Shown one piece after another: positions 21,785 to 49,496 of a stretch of DNA of 64,000 nt (its first letter is position 1; every line of letters starts with the position of its first letter). The stretch comes from DASQPA01 sp963757335 (lineage in GTDB: Bacteria; Acidobacteriota; Thermoanaerobaculia; Multivoradales; UBA5704). The notes under the pieces were generated by a model. It searched no databases and had not been told where the DNA came from. It was given only the letters and a program-made list of their open reading frames with translations. A program made the position numbers and the translations under genes. The DNA lies in contig CAVWRJ010000025.1 of assembly GCA_963757335.1 (NCBI GenBank), positions 558,001-622,000 on the forward strand. Reading direction: 5' to 3'.

Positions 21785-22040
21785 TGAGGGTACCTCTCTG
21801 AGTCTGCGCCCCGTGTCTCTGGCCTGGAGACCCGTATCTCGAACCTTGCGCCCCGTATCTCCGAGTCGGAGTCCCCATATCTCTGGTCTGGAGACCCGTA
21901 CCCCTGACTTTGAGACGCCTCGCTCACGCTTGGAGAGCCGTAGCTCGGATCTCGATCTACCTGCTCATGGCTTGGATGCGTATTCCGCTCGAAAGGCGGC
22001 CACCCATTCACGGGCTCCAGGAGCTCCAGAGCGGGGTCCG
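21785..22040. repeat. 21-bp repeat tract 2, right part
   Basis: About twelve imperfect 21-base units, for example GACCCGTATCTCGAACCTTG and GCCCCGTATCTCCGAGTC. They continue the tract left of the insertion sequence and then grade into the same CCAGAGCGGGGTCCG unit that ends tract 1. The minus-strand reading gives seven-residue repeats such as SEIRGAR and PETRGAD. Coding status is unknown. Confidence 0.75.
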
Positions 22041-22456
22041 AGAGGCGCTCCGCGCAGATGCAGTTGACTGCCTCCTGAGCAAGGCGACAACCTTTCCGAC
22101 CGTCATCTTGAGCGCAAGCGAAAGATCTGGGCGGGGGAAAGTCTCGGCCGGACTCCTCATTTCTTGGCCGGCGGTGTCTCACAGAGAGGGTATTACTCGG
22201 CGAGCGCCCTCGCCGAGGAACCGAGGAACTGGCCGGAGCTGTCAAGAATCGTGCCAGGGAAAAGTCATGCCAATGGCAAAGTGCCAGATTGGCCAGGAGG
22301 TAACGGCGGAGAACCGAAGTGCTGGAGGGAAAGGACTTCCGGCGCGGCGAAGGAGGCGAAATCGCGAGTATGGGAAGGTCGGGACGAGGTGATTTTCGGG
22401 TGTAACGGCGGACTGGGTGTTAAGTTCTTTGAAATCAGAGGTCTGGCGAGGCGGCC
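22012..22456. repeat. Leader-like conserved region, copy 2, next to CRISPR array 2
   Basis: Direct-orientation copy of 19271-19709 with scattered substitutions and small indels. Conservation continues without a break into the first CRISPR repeat of array 2. Two arrays with the same repeat and the same leader indicate duplication of the whole tract-leader-array unit, not independent origins. Confidence 0.72.
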
Positions 22457-22572
22457 GTCGGAGATGCCCTAATTCGTATGGTGGGATTGCGACCTTTCTT
22501 CCAGAAGGTCATCGGAGCCTCGGGGATCGGCAAGAGTCGGAGATGCCCTAATTCGTATGGGGGGATTGCGAC
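22457..22572 (+). CRISPR. CRISPR array 2: two repeats, one spacer
   Basis: Repeats at 22457-22493 and 22536-22572 match the 37-base repeat of array 1, the second with one base change. The single 42-base spacer is unlike the four in array 1. With a leader-like region on the left this is a minimal array: newly started, shrunken or a by-product of duplication. Confidence 0.8.
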
Positions 22573-22834
22573 TTTTCTGAGGCGAATCCTGAAACCCGCC
22601 GAGCACCGTGATTCAGCCGGGACAGACCGCTGGCGGGCCTAGCGGCCGAGGCCCGGACGGTGGAGGGCGGCGCGCAGCCGGTCGGCCAGGCGACTTTCGG
22701 CGGGCTCTGGACCCTTGAGAAGTCTCTCCAGAGTCTTCCGGAACGGGTCCGGGAGCCGCAGAAAAGGGTCCGGGGCGGTCCCGAATCGGTCCGCCGCCTT
22801 TTCCTGTAGCTGCCTTGGGATAACATCGTTGATC
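22573..22834. other. Short intergenic region before the UPF0175 gene
   Basis: No gene is firmly supported. A short minus-strand frame (22836-22639, about 65 codons) starts back-to-back with the UPF0175 start codon, sharing a CATG. It has no recognisable family, so I leave it uncalled. The promoter of the UPF0175 gene should lie here; I see no clear elements. Confidence 0.35.
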
Positions 22835-23110
22835 ATGTCGGACGTATCCCTGACCCTCAACGTTCCAGAATCGCTGGCCCGTGAAATCGACTTGGCCCGC
22901 CAAGAGTTCCTCCTGGAGCTACTCGAAAGGGGTTGGCGCGAGCTGAAGATCGATCGTGCCCTCTCCCAGTACAGCCGAGGTGGAATGTCCTTCGGCGCTG
23001 CCGCAGCGCAAGCTGGGGTGTCGCAGTCCGAGCTCGCTCGCCACGCCTACTCACGAGGACTGGAGCCTCCCGCGAGCGATGAGACTTTGGACGAAGAGCT
23101 GGCCTGTTGA
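22835..23110 (+). CDS. UPF0175-family small protein
   Basis: A 91-residue protein starting MSDVSLTLNVPESLAREID. The order of an N-terminal strand, a helix rich in Leu/Glu (about 20-45), GGMSFGAAAAQAGVSQSELA (about 49-68) and an acidic tail matches the UPF0175 family. These are short proteins with a helix-turn-helix-like core, often antitoxin-like partners of PIN-domain toxins. No PIN gene follows here, so the partner is missing or elsewhere. The start was chosen because the homologous part begins there; upstream in-frame codons run into low-complexity sequence. No strong ribosome site is visible. Confidence 0.75.
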   Translation: MSDVSLTLNVPESLAREIDLARQEFLLELLERGWRELKIDRALSQYSRGGMSFGAAAAQAGVSQSELARHAYSRGLEPPASDETLDEELAC

Positions 23111-23162
23111 TCGTCCTCTCAGACGCAGGCGCGAGACAAGCGGCTGCGGGTACATTAGGTAG

Positions 23163-23453
23163 ATGAACCGACTGCCCCTTCCCATCCCAGCGAGGCGCCC
23201 CCCTGTTCCAACCCGCCCCCTCCCAGGTGGGAGGGACCCTTCGCCGAAGATCTCGTGGCAGGAGAAGCGGACGGAAATGCTCCAGCGTGCGGGCGGCAAG
23301 GAGCGGCTGACCAACGGCGAGGTCTCGCTCGAGCTCTCGATCGGCAGTCCCCGCAGGACGGACGACGACGCGACGCGCGCCCCCAGCGACCTCACCCGCG
23401 AGGAGTTGGAGGTCCGCCGTCAGCACCTGAAGGCGCTCGGCTATATCAACTGA
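23163..23453 (+). pseudogene. Probable gene relic; C-terminal fragment
   Basis: A 96-codon open frame. Its first 30 codons are largely formed by a GC-rich dispersed repeat (23195-23255) and look non-native. The last 65 codons look like real protein and end DLTREELEVRRQHLKALGYI. A final helix followed by LxALGYI or LxALGYV is, from memory, a common C-terminus of secreted sulfatase-like and TPR proteins in some high-GC phyla. I read this as the tail of a lost gene whose upstream part was replaced by the repeat. It could also be a small unknown protein. Confidence 0.35.
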
Positions 23454-23491
23454 AGCGCGAAAACCCGCGGGTGAGGCCCAGGGGCACTTAG

Positions 23492-23983
23492 CTAAACCGT
23501 AAAGTTATAGAAGAAGAATTGTCCGGCCTGGAGAGGAGAGCTCACAGCATCGAAGTCGATGTTTTTGAGAACCTTGCCGTTCCCGTCGCTGACCTCCATC
23601 GTGAACGGGTCCACGGTATAGGGGTTGAGCTCGTTCGAGGTTTGTTGGAGGATCGAGATCCTCAGGACATGAGGACCGGGAGCGATCCGGTTTTTGGCGG
23701 CCAGGAGAACGCTGGAGCTACCGTTGGTGTCGCAGGAGGTCCCCGTGGGATTGCCGTTCTCGTCGTGCTCCGTGACGATGTTGGGACAGCTATCGTCCAC
23801 GACGACGTTGTCGATGCTCAGCTGGACCCATTTCAAGGTCGCGTGCCGGGAGGCGTTGCTCAGGGTGACCGTCACGAAGAATTGGTCGGAGCCCTTGAGC
23901 TCCGTGGGCGATCCTTTGCCGCTGCAGCCAGCGAGAGCGAGGGTCGCGAGCGCCGCCACGAGGAAAGCCTGCCGGATCCACAT
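23492..23983 (-). CDS. Small secreted lipoprotein of unknown function
   Basis: A 163-residue protein. The first 20 residues form a lipoprotein signal (AALATLALAGCSGKG) with the lipobox Cys at about residue 19, so it should be lipid-anchored outside the cytoplasmic membrane. The mature part is rich in beta-strand-forming and polar residues with two cysteines in a Cys-Pro/Cys-Asp region (about 87-105), suggesting a compact beta-sandwich. Start ATG at 23983 follows AGGGAG by 7 bases. It lies downstream of the two-module NRPS in the same orientation but about 290 bases away, so it probably has its own promoter. I do not recognise the family. Confidence 0.75.
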   Translation of the reverse strand: MWIRQAFLVAALATLALAGCSGKGSPTELKGSDQFFVTVTLSNASRHATLKWVQLSIDNVVVDDSCPNIVTEHDENGNPTGTSCDTNGSSSVLLAAKNRIAPGPHVLRISILQQTSNELNPYTVDPFTMEVSDGNGKVLKNIDFDAVSSPLQAGQFFFYNFTV

Positions 23984-24196
23984 ATCGAGTCTCCCTGTCG
24001 CCTGTCGGCCAGCGTTCGCCCCATGACTCCAAGAGAAGCGATGGCGCAGCCTTGGAGGCGCCTCCAGAGCCTGTCCCTGCGTGGCTTGGTTGTCGAAAGA
24101 CTACAGGAAGGTCGCGCTCTGTTGCAAAGACCTCCCCTCGACAAGCGGAGCGCTCCCTGGCGGCCTCGGCCGAACCCTACTCAATCCAGCTTCGAA

Positions 24197-24212
24197 GCCG
24201 GCTTTAGCCGGC
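24197..24212. repeat. Palindrome GCCGGCTTTAGCCGGC
   Basis: A perfect 6-base-pair inverted repeat with a four-base loop, next to a second hairpin at 24224-24243. It lies just downstream of the two-module NRPS stop codon. It resembles dispersed palindromic intergenic repeats more than a classic terminator, because no T-run follows. Confidence 0.5.
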
Positions 24213-24223
24213 GTAGCTCCTAG

Positions 24224-24243
24224 CCCGGAGATTTATCTCCGGG
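24224..24243 (-). terminator. Hairpin downstream of the two-module NRPS
   Basis: Inverted repeat CCCGGAGAT-TT-ATCTCCGGG, nine perfect pairs with a two-base loop, about 33 bases past the stop of the NRPS/ST/TE gene. It could stabilise or terminate that transcript. No uridine run follows, so factor-independent termination is not assured. Together with 24197-24212 it may be one dispersed double palindrome. Confidence 0.4.
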
Positions 24244-24275
24244 CGAAGCCGCCCCCCCCTGCAACCCGCCCCCGC

Positions 24276-27200
24276 CTACCCGGATCTCGCCAGAAGACGC
24301 GCCAGGGTCTCCACCGCCGGTTCCGCGAGGAGACTGTAGTGGTCGGCGTCGAGCGCCTCGACCGCGAGCCCCGGGGCCAGGGGACCCCAGCCGAGGGTCT
24401 CATCCTCCTCCGGCCGGCGGGCAGCGCGGACGAGGAGGACCCGGCCGGGGTAGGGCTCGGGAGCGTAGTGGCGGACGGCTTCGAGGTTCGAGTGGAACAC
24501 CCGCAGCAGGCGGCGCGCCGTCTCCTCTCCCGTTCCGGCGGGGAGGTCCGCCTCGCCGAGCCCCGGATCTCCGGAGTGACGGAGGTCGGCGAGCCGGGCG
24601 GGGGCGAGGCTGTCGAGGAGGACGAGGAGCTCGACCTCCTTGCCCTCCCGCCGCAGCCGCTGCGCCATCTCCCAGGCGATGGCGCCGCCGATCGACCAGC
24701 CGCCCAGGAAGTAGGGGCCTTCCGGCTGGACGGCGAGGAGGGCTTCGAGGTAGGTCGCCGCCATCGCCTCCACCGTCTCCAGCGTCTCCTGGGGCTCCCC
24801 CGTCCCCAGCCCCAGGGCCTCCAGGCCGTAGACCGGGCGGTCGGAGCCGAGCCGGGCGGCGAGGCCCCCGTACCAGGAGACCTTTCCGTCCACCGGGTGG
24901 ACGAGGAAGAGCGGCCTTCCGGTACCGCCCTTCGCCAGCTCGACAAGGGGCGAGAAGCGTAACCTCGAATACCCCAGCGCTTCGGCCATCTCCCAGGTGG
25001 GCTCCCCCAGGAAATCCTCGCCGGCACCGATCTCGCGCCGCCAGCTCTCGGCGACCTCGGCCTCCACCTTCCGGTGCTCGTGGAACTTGACGTCCCCCAG
25101 CATCTTCGAGAGGGCGTGGAGGCCGTCCGTCATCCGCCCCTCGGGGTGGGAGTAGGGATCGAGGAGGGCCGGATCGAAGCCGATCCCCAGGAACCGGCAG
25201 ACCCGCCGCAGCTCGGCCTCCGGGTCGCGCACGAGGTCCTCGAAGCGGAGCGCGAGCTGGCGCTCCCGCGGCACCTGGGCGAGATGCTCCAGGAGGTTGC
25301 GTTGGGAGGTCACCCAGATCAGCTCCGCCAGCTCCCGGGTGGCATAGGAGTGGCCGGCGCGGAAGAAGACCTGGTCGAGCTTCGCCCTGGTGAAGGAGCG
25401 GATCATGCCGTGGGGGTGGCGGATCAGGTGGAGATAGAGCGGCGCCTCGAAGTCCTCCTCGGCGCGGGCGAGGACGCTGGGGTCGAGAGCGTAGGAGGGG
25501 GTCTTGTCCACCAGGAGCCGGCCGCCGAGCCGGCGCTCGATCTTGGCGTAGAGCTCGCGTACCGAGAGATCGCGGGCCTCGTACTCGGCCATCCTGGCCG
25601 CGGCCTCGGCGGCGCTCACCCCGTCGATCTCCATGAGCGCACGGACGGTCCCCTCCGCCCAGAAGGCGTACTTGCCGGAGAAGGCGGCGCGGCGCTCGCG
25701 GAGGGTGTTGAAGCCGAGGAGCTCGAGCTCGGGGGGCGCGAAGAGGGCGGGGTGGCCGGCGAGCATCGCCCGGAGGAGGGTCGAGCCCGAGCGCGGCGGC
25801 GAGAGGAGGAAGAGGACCGGACGGTTGCGCGGCCCGTGGACCCGGGCGGGGTCGCGGGGCGGGAGAGGCGCGATCCGCGACCGGAAGCGCTCGATCTCCG
25901 CCTCGTCCACCCGCGGGAGGCTCTCTCTCTGGGCCCCCTCCGCCGCGGCTCCGGTCACCCTCGCCACCGCCTCCGGGTAGCGCTCCTCCAGGTAGCGGGC
26001 GAGGCCGCGGACGGTGGGGGCCTCGAAGAGAGCGACCACGTAGACGTACTCGCCGAAGCGCTCCTCCAGGAGGTGGATCAAGACCGCGGCCTGGATCGAG
26101 GTGCCGCCGAGGGCGAAGAAGTCGTCGTCGACGCCGATCTCCGTCCAGCCCAGCACCTCCTGGCAGAGAGCGGCGAGGAAGCGCTCCATGGGGGTGGACG
26201 GCAGGGCGCGCTCGCCGGCCGCGGCGCGGTCCGGAGCGGGGAGCGCGCGGCGGTCGACCTTGCCGTTGGCGGTCAGGGGGAGCGCGGGGAGCACCACGAT
26301 CACAGGCGGGACCATGTGCTCGGGGAGCGACGAGGCGAGGAAGCGGCGCAGCTCGACCGGCTCGGGCGGATTGTCCGGCGCTCCCACGTAGGCAGCGAGA
26401 TGCCGCTCGGCCGCCCCTTCGCCGCGCACCACGACCGCCGCCTGCCGCACCGCTGGATGGCGCAGCAGGGCGGCCTCGATCTCCCCCGGCTCGATCCGAT
26501 AGCCCCGCACCTTGAGCTGCGCGTCGATCCGCCCCAGCAGCTCGATCTCGCCGTTGGGGAGGAGCCGGGCGAGGTCGCCGGTGCGATAGAGCCGCTCGCC
26601 GGGGAGGCCGGAGAAGGGGTACGGGACGAAGTGCTCCGCCGTCTTCCCCGGCCGGTTCAAGTAGCCGCGGGCGAGAGCGGCGCCGCCGAGGCAGATCTCC
26701 CCCGCCACCCCGATCGGCACCGGCTGGAGCCGGACGTCGAGGAGAGAGGCGGAGACGCCGTCGATCGGGCGGCCGATCGACGGCTCGCCAGGATCGAGAG
26801 GATCGACGGGGTGGCTGGTGGCGTAGACCGCCGCCTCGGTCGGCCCGTAGTTGTTGAGCAGCCGCCGTCCCCCGCTTCCCCAGCGTTCGGCCAACTCGCG
26901 CGGGAACGCCTCGCCGCCGACCGAGGCGACGAGGCCGGGCAGGGCTTCCGGGGGCAGGGCGGCGAAGAAGGCCGGGGTGACGAAAGCGCGGTCCACCCCC
27001 AGGCGTCCCAGCTGCTCGGCGAGCCGGGCGGGGCTCGAACGCTCCTCGTCGTCCACGATACAGAGAGCGGCGCCGCTCGCGAGCGGCACGAACAGCTCGC
27101 CGACCGAGACGTCGAAACCGAGCGGAGCGATCTGCAGCATCCGGTTCTCCGGCCCGACGGCGAGCCGGCGCCGGGACTGGACGACGACGTTGACCGCCCC

Positions 27201-30200
27201 GCGGTGGGACATGAGCACGCCGGAGGGCTCCCCCGTCGAGCCCGAGGTGTAGAGGACATAGGCGAGCGAGTCGGGGTCCGGCCGGCTCGGCGCTAATGGC
27301 GCTGACGCCGCTGACGAAGCCTCGCCGCTCCTCCGGGGCAGGGGGGAGGTCAGGACGAGGGCGGCGCCGGCATCCCGGACCTGAAAGGCGATCCGCTCCG
27401 GCGGATGGGAGGGATCGAGCGGCAGGTAGGCGCCACCGGCCTTGAGCACGGAGAGGATCGCCACGATCGCTTCAGGCGAGCGCTGAAGGTGGATCCCCAC
27501 CCGCGACTCCGGCCCGACCCCCTGCTTGCGCAGGTGACCCGCCAGACGCTCCGCCCGACGATCGAGCTCGCCGTAGGTCAGCACCGCGGACCCGGCGAGC
27601 ACCGCCGGGGCGTCCAGCCTCTCTCTCACCTGAATCTCGAACAGCTCGTGCAGGCAGCACCCCGGACGGTCCGCCTGGGTCGTGTCGTTCCACTCCGCGA
27701 AAAGCTGCTGGCGCTCGGCCGCGGAGAGCAGGGGGAGGTCACCGACCGGCCGCGCGGGATCGGCCACCACCGCGGCGAGGAGCGCCAGGGTGTGATCCAG
27801 CAGGCGCTCGATCGTCGTCGCGAAGAAGAGATCGGTGTTGTAGCCGAAGCCCAGCTCGCGGCCGGCCGGCCCCTCGGCGACGACGAAGGTGAGGTCGAGC
27901 TTGGCCGTGCCGTTGTCGACCGCCAGCACCTCCATCGTGAGCCCCTCCGGCCCCGCGGCGGCCGACAGTGCCGCCGGGCTCGGGGCCGCTGTCGTCTCGG
28001 CGACGAGCATTACCTGGAAGAGCGGGGTGTGCCGGAGGCTCCGCGCCGGTTGCAGCTCCTCCACCAGCTTCTCGAAGGGGAGGTCCTGGTGGGTGTAGGC
28101 GGCGAGCGCGGTCTCCCGCACCCGCCCGACCACCGCCGCGAAACCGGGGTTGCCAGAGAGATCGGTGCGCAGAGCAAGGGTGTTGACGAAGAAGCCGATC
28201 AGACCCTCGGTCTCCCGGCGGGTGCGATTGGCGACCGGCGAGCCGACGACTACATCCTCCTCCCCCGTGTGGCGGAGAAGGAGGACGTTCCAGAGGGCGA
28301 GGAGGACCATGAACGGCGTGGCGTCCAGATTCCGGCCGAGGTGCTCCAGGGCCTCCCAGCGCCCGGGAGGCAGGGGGCGGAAGCGGCGGGCGCCGGCGAA
28401 GGTGTGGACCGGCGGCCGCGGCCGGTCGAGCGGCAGGGCGAGAACTCCGGGCGCCCCCGTGAGACGCTCCCGCCACCAGCCGAGCTCGGCCGCCAGCACC
28501 TCTCCTGCAAGCCACTCCCGCTGCCAGGCGGCGTAGTCCGCATACTGGAGAGGCAATTCCGGGAGGGGGGTGAGGGGCGACGACCGGTAGAGGGCGGTCA
28601 GCTCGCGGACGAAGACCTCCATCGACCAGGCGTCGGAGACGATGTGGTGCATGGAGACGAGGAGCAGCTGCCGGCCGGGCGCCAGCCGGAGCAGGCGGAC
28701 GCGGAGGAGCGGCCCGCGTTCGAGGTCGAAGGGGCTCCGCCCCTCGGCGCCGGCGAGCGCCTCCCCGAGGGCTTCGCGGCGGGGCGCGGGCAGCCCGGCG
28801 AGGTCGACGACCGAGAGGACCACCGCCGGCACCGGGGAGACGACCTGGACGGCGCGCGGGCCGCGGAGGACGAAGCGGCTCCGCAGGGCCTCCTGGCGGC
28901 GCACCAGCTCGGCCAGGGCGCGTGCCAGGGCCGCCTCGTCCAGGGGGCCGGTGAGCCTTAGGGCCTGGTACATGTTGTAGGCCGGGCTTGCGGGTTCGAG
29001 CTGGTTAAGGAACCAGAGCCGCTGCTGGGCGAAAGAGAGCGGCGCCTCCGACTTTTCCGCCGTGTGGCGCGGCAGGAGAGGGGGCGCGGCGTGGCCGGTC
29101 CGCTCGCGAAGGGCGCGCTCGACGCTCCGCGCCAGCGCCTCGACCGTCGGCCCCTCGAAGAGGACGCGGAGCGGGAGCTCGACGCCCAGGCTGGCCCGGA
29201 GGCGCGACATCACCTGGGTGGCGAGGAGCGAGTGCCCGCCGAGATCGAAGAAGCTCTCGCTCACTCCCACCCTCTCGACTCCCAGAAGCCCCACCCAGAT
29301 CCCGGCGACCAGGGCCTCGACCTCGGTCCGCGGTGGGACGAATTCGGCTCCACCGGCTCCAGGGCCGCCGGCCCCCTCCGGAGCGGTGAGGGCCCGGCGG
29401 TCGAGCTTGCCGGAGGGAGTGAGGGGGAAGCTCGCGACCGCCGCGAGCTGGGACGGGACGAAGGCCTCCGGCAGCCGCTGGCGGAGGAAGTCGCGCAGCT
29501 CGGCGGGCGCCGGCTCGGCACCGGAGGCGGGGAGATACCAGGCGACGAGCCGCAGACCGCCGCCGGCCCCCGCTCCAGGCTCGGGAACGGCCAGGACCAC
29601 CGCCTGGCGTATCCCGGGATGGCTTTCGAGCGCCGCCTCGACCTCCCCCGGCTCCACCCGCACGCCGCGCACCTTGACCTGGGCGTCCCGCCGGCCCAGG
29701 AACTCGATCGCCCCGTCGGCCCGGCGGCGCGCCAGGTCGCCCGTCCGGTAGAGGCGTCCCCCCTCCCCCTGGCTCCAGGGGTCGGGTACGAAGCGCTCCG
29801 CCGTCGCCTCCGGCCGGTCGAGGTAGCCGCGGGCGAGCGAGAGGCCGCCGATCGAGATCTCCCCCACCACCCCGACCGGCACGGGTTCGAGATGGGCGTC
29901 GAGCAGATGGACCCGGCTGTTCGCCACCGGCCGGCCGATGGGTGGCAGGGCGGGCCAGGCGCCCGGGTCACCGGCGAGGGTCCAGGCAGTGGCGATGTGG
30001 CTCTCCGTGGGGCCGTAGTGGTTGTGGAGCCGCCGGCCGGGCCGCTCGCCGGGCCGCTCGCCCGGCCGCTCGCCCAGCCAGGCCGCCACCGAGCCGGTCA
30101 CTTGAAGGGGCTCGCCGGCGGTGACGATGTCCTGGAGCGCGCTGCCGTCCTCCCCCGGCGAGACCACCGCGGCGGCGTTGGCGGCATCGGCGAGCTGGCG

Positions 30201-32416
30201 GAGCGCGACGAAGGGGAGAAAGAGGCGCTCCACCCGCTCCGCCTCGATCAGGGCGAGGAGCGCCTGGGGGTCACGGCGGGTCTCCTCGGAGGTGAGGACG
30301 AGGGTGCCGCCGGCGAGCCAGGCGGAGCCGATCTCCTGGAACGAGACGTCGAAGCTGAGCGAGGAGAACTGCAGGGTGCGGGCAGGCCCGGGAAGGGCAG
30401 CGCTCGCCTGCCAGTCGAGGAGGCTGGCGAGCGGCGCCCGCGGCATTCCCACCCCCTTGGGGCGGCCCGTGGAGCCGGAGGTGTAGAGGACGTAGGCGAG
30501 GTCCTCTCCCCCGGCGATAGGGAGAGGACCGGCGGCGGAACGCTCGCCCGGGCCGTCCTCCGAGACGAAGATCCGCCGGCCGGCGAACGGCGGAACGGCT
30601 TCCGTCAGGCTCTCCTGGGTGACGAGCACGGCGGCCTTGGAATCGTCGAGCATGAAGCGCAGGCGCTCGGCCGGATAGCGGGGGTCGAGGGCCACATAGG
30701 CGGCGCCGGACCGGAGCACCGCGAGGACCGCGATCATCAGCTCCGGCGAGCGTTCCAGGCAGAGCCCGATCCGCACCCCCGGACCGGCCCCCAGCCGGCA
30801 GAGCCGCCGGGCGAGGCGTTCGGCGCGAACCGCGAGCTCGCCGTAGGAGAGGGCCCCGCCGTCCCAGGCGACCGCGGAGGTGTCGGGAACGAGCGCCGCC
30901 CGGGCCGCGAGCCTCTGCTCCAGGGGAGCCTTCCCGAAGCTGGCCGCGGTGTCGTTCCACTCGCAGAGGAGCGCCTGGCGCTCGGGGGCCGTGAGGATCG
31001 GCAGCTCGGAGAGGCGCCGGCCGGGGTCCTCGACGACGGCAGCGAGCAGGATCTCCAGCTGGCCGAGGATCCGCCCGGCGGTCGTCCGGTCGAAGAGGTC
31101 GGCCCGGTAGGCGAGCCCGGCCGGCATTCCCTCCTGGGTGTCGAGGACGGTCAGGTGGAGGTCGAACATGGCGACATCGTCCTGCTCGGCGAAAGGGAGG
31201 ACGGCGAGACCGGGGATGACGAGGGGCGGCCCGGGGACCTCGACGGCGCACATCACCTGGAAGAACGGAGTGTGGGAGAGGCTGCGCTCGGGCTTGAGCT
31301 CCTCGACCAGCTTGCTGAACGGCAGCTCCTGGTGGGCGAAGGCGCCGACCGCCACCTCCTTCACCCGCGCGAGAAGGGCAGCGAAGGGGGGATCGCCGCC
31401 TAAGTCGGCGCGCAGCACCAGGGTGTTGCCGAAGTAGCCGATCAGACCCTCGATCTCGCTCCGGTGACGGTTGGCGACCGGGGTGCCGACGGCGACGTCG
31501 GTCTGGCCGCTCAAGCGGCCGAGGAGAGCCTGGAACGCCGCCGTGATCCCCATGAAGAGGGTCGCCCCCGACCGCCGGCAGAGCTCCTTGACGGCCGCCG
31601 CGAGCCCGGCCGGGATCTCGGTGAGGACGCTGCCGCCGGCGAGGCCTTGAGCCGCCGGCCGGGGCCGGTCGATGGGAAGAGCGAGGAGGGGAGAGCTGCC
31701 GGCGAGCTGGCGCCGCCAGTAGCCGAGGGCGCCTTCCAACACCTCGCCTTGAAACACCCGGCGCTGCCAGGCGGCGAAATCGGCATACTGGACCGGCAGC
31801 TCGGGGACGGGTGAGGGGAGGCCTTCCACCCCTTTAGAAAACGCCGCGTAGAGCGCCATCAGCTCGCGGACGAAAACACCGTTCGACCAGCCGTCGGTGG
31901 CGATGTGGTGGAGGGTCGAGAGCAGGATGTGCTCCTCCTCTCCCAGGGAGAGCAGCTGGAGACGCAGGAGGGGCCCCCGGCGGAGATCGAAGGGGCGGGC
32001 CGCCTCGGACCTCGCGAGACGCCGGGCCTCGGCCTCGCGGGCTCCGGCCGGCAAGGAGGCGAGGTCGACCCAGGGCAGCACGAGGGCCGGCGGGCCGACG
32101 AGCTGGAGGGGACCGGACTCCCCTGCCGCATAGGTCGTGCGGAGAGTCTCATGGCGGCGGACGATCTCCCCGAGAGTGCGCGCCAGGAGCCCCCGATCGA
32201 GGCGGCCCAGGAGGCGGAGCGCCGAGGGGACGTTGTAGGCGATATTCCCCGGCTCGATCTGGTCGAGAAGCCAGAGCCGCTCCTGGGCGAAGGAGAGGGG
32301 AAAGCCGCGGCCGGCGACCCGCGGGAGAGGGAGGATCGGAGTGCGCAGCGGATCGACCCCCTCTTCCTTGAGGAGAAGAGCGAGGAGCTGGCGCTTGCGT
32401 TCGTCGAGAACGGAGC

Positions 32417-32420
<4 letters not shown>
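24276..32420 (-). CDS. Two-module NRPS with built-in sulfotransferase and thioesterase (C-A-T-C-A-T-ST-TE)
   Basis: 2714 residues, frame intact. Adds two residues, then sulfates and releases the chain. Start GTG at 32420 overlaps the previous gene's stop as GTGA; the N-terminus (SSVLDERKRQLLALLL) resembles that of the four-module NRPS. Domains: C1 about 37-480 (HHIATDGW), A1 with TSGSTG near 645, T1 near 1060 (GGHSLLAT), C2 from 1127 (HHIVSDAW), A2 with TSGSTG near 1725, T2 near 2100 (GGTSIQAA), ST 2195-2487 with PAPS motif SPPRSGSTLLRAMLAGHP, TE 2497-2714 with nucleophile GWSIGG and a final DHYSLL histidine. Codes: A1 DVQFVAHIA (proline-like), A2 DVGFSGNVY (no match). It may act after the four-module protein or make a separate short product, since both end in TE. 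Confidence 0.93.
24960..25835 (-). other. Sulfotransferase domain 3 (before the TE of the two-module NRPS)
   Basis: About 290 residues. The 5'-phosphosulfate loop of PAPS-dependent sulfotransferases is SPPRSGSTLL. The 3'-phosphate site is an Arg-His-Pro followed by Ser (HLIRHPHGMIRSF), and VDKTPSYALDP and MTDGLHALSKMLGDVKFHEH are also present. The domain sits between carrier T2 and the thioesterase, as in CurM. Expected role: move sulfate from PAPS onto a hydroxyl of the carrier-bound chain before release. Confidence 0.88.
26090..26135 (-). other. Non-standard carrier motif preceding sulfotransferase 3
   Basis: The phosphopantetheine site reads LGGTSIQAA instead of LGGHSLLAT. Downstream the domain has GEYVYVVALFEAPT. 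The same variant type precedes the other two sulfotransferases, while carriers not followed by ST keep the ordinary motif or, in one case, GGNSLQAA. Confidence 0.75.
27333..27360. repeat. Partial copy of a dispersed C-rich repeat inside an adenylation domain
   Basis: The minus-strand reading CCTCCCCCCTGCCCC matches the start of the dispersed element seen at 23195-23255 and 47343-47395. It codes for part of the variable loop before TSGSTG in A2 of the two-module NRPS. Confidence 0.4.
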
Positions 32421-49406
<16,986 letters not shown>

Positions 49407-49496
49407 CTAGAGTGCGCGAGCCGGGGACGGCCGCGCTCGCTCTAGGGGGATAAGTCCGAAGCGGGGTGGAGTTGTTCCCGCGGAATCGAGAGGGAA
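49407..49496. other. Gap between the secreted-protein gene and the four-module NRPS
   Basis: Short non-coding stretch upstream of the TTG start at 49406. It should carry the promoter of the four-module NRPS because a terminator lies just before it. No clear promoter or ribosome site is seen, which leaves the NRPS start uncertain. Confidence 0.4.

Noticed and set aside
20420..21792. Target-site duplication of the insertion sequence.
   Set aside because: The bases flanking the inverted ends do not match over 8-9 positions. The shared CTCTGAGTC on both sides belongs to the 21-bp repeats.
22639..22836. Minus-strand frame starting back-to-back with the UPF0175 gene.
   Set aside because: No recognisable family, no clear ribosome site, and it may be only a by-product of GC-rich sequence.
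24197..24243. The double palindrome as a certain intrinsic terminator.
   Set aside because: Neither hairpin is followed by a T-run on the minus strand; it may be a dispersed palindrome. Reported only with low confidence.
18590..24275. Search for cas genes, tRNA or rRNA genes in the island.
   Set aside because: None of the plausible frames resembles Cas1, Cas2 or an interference protein, and no tRNA-like cloverleaf or rRNA segment was recognised.
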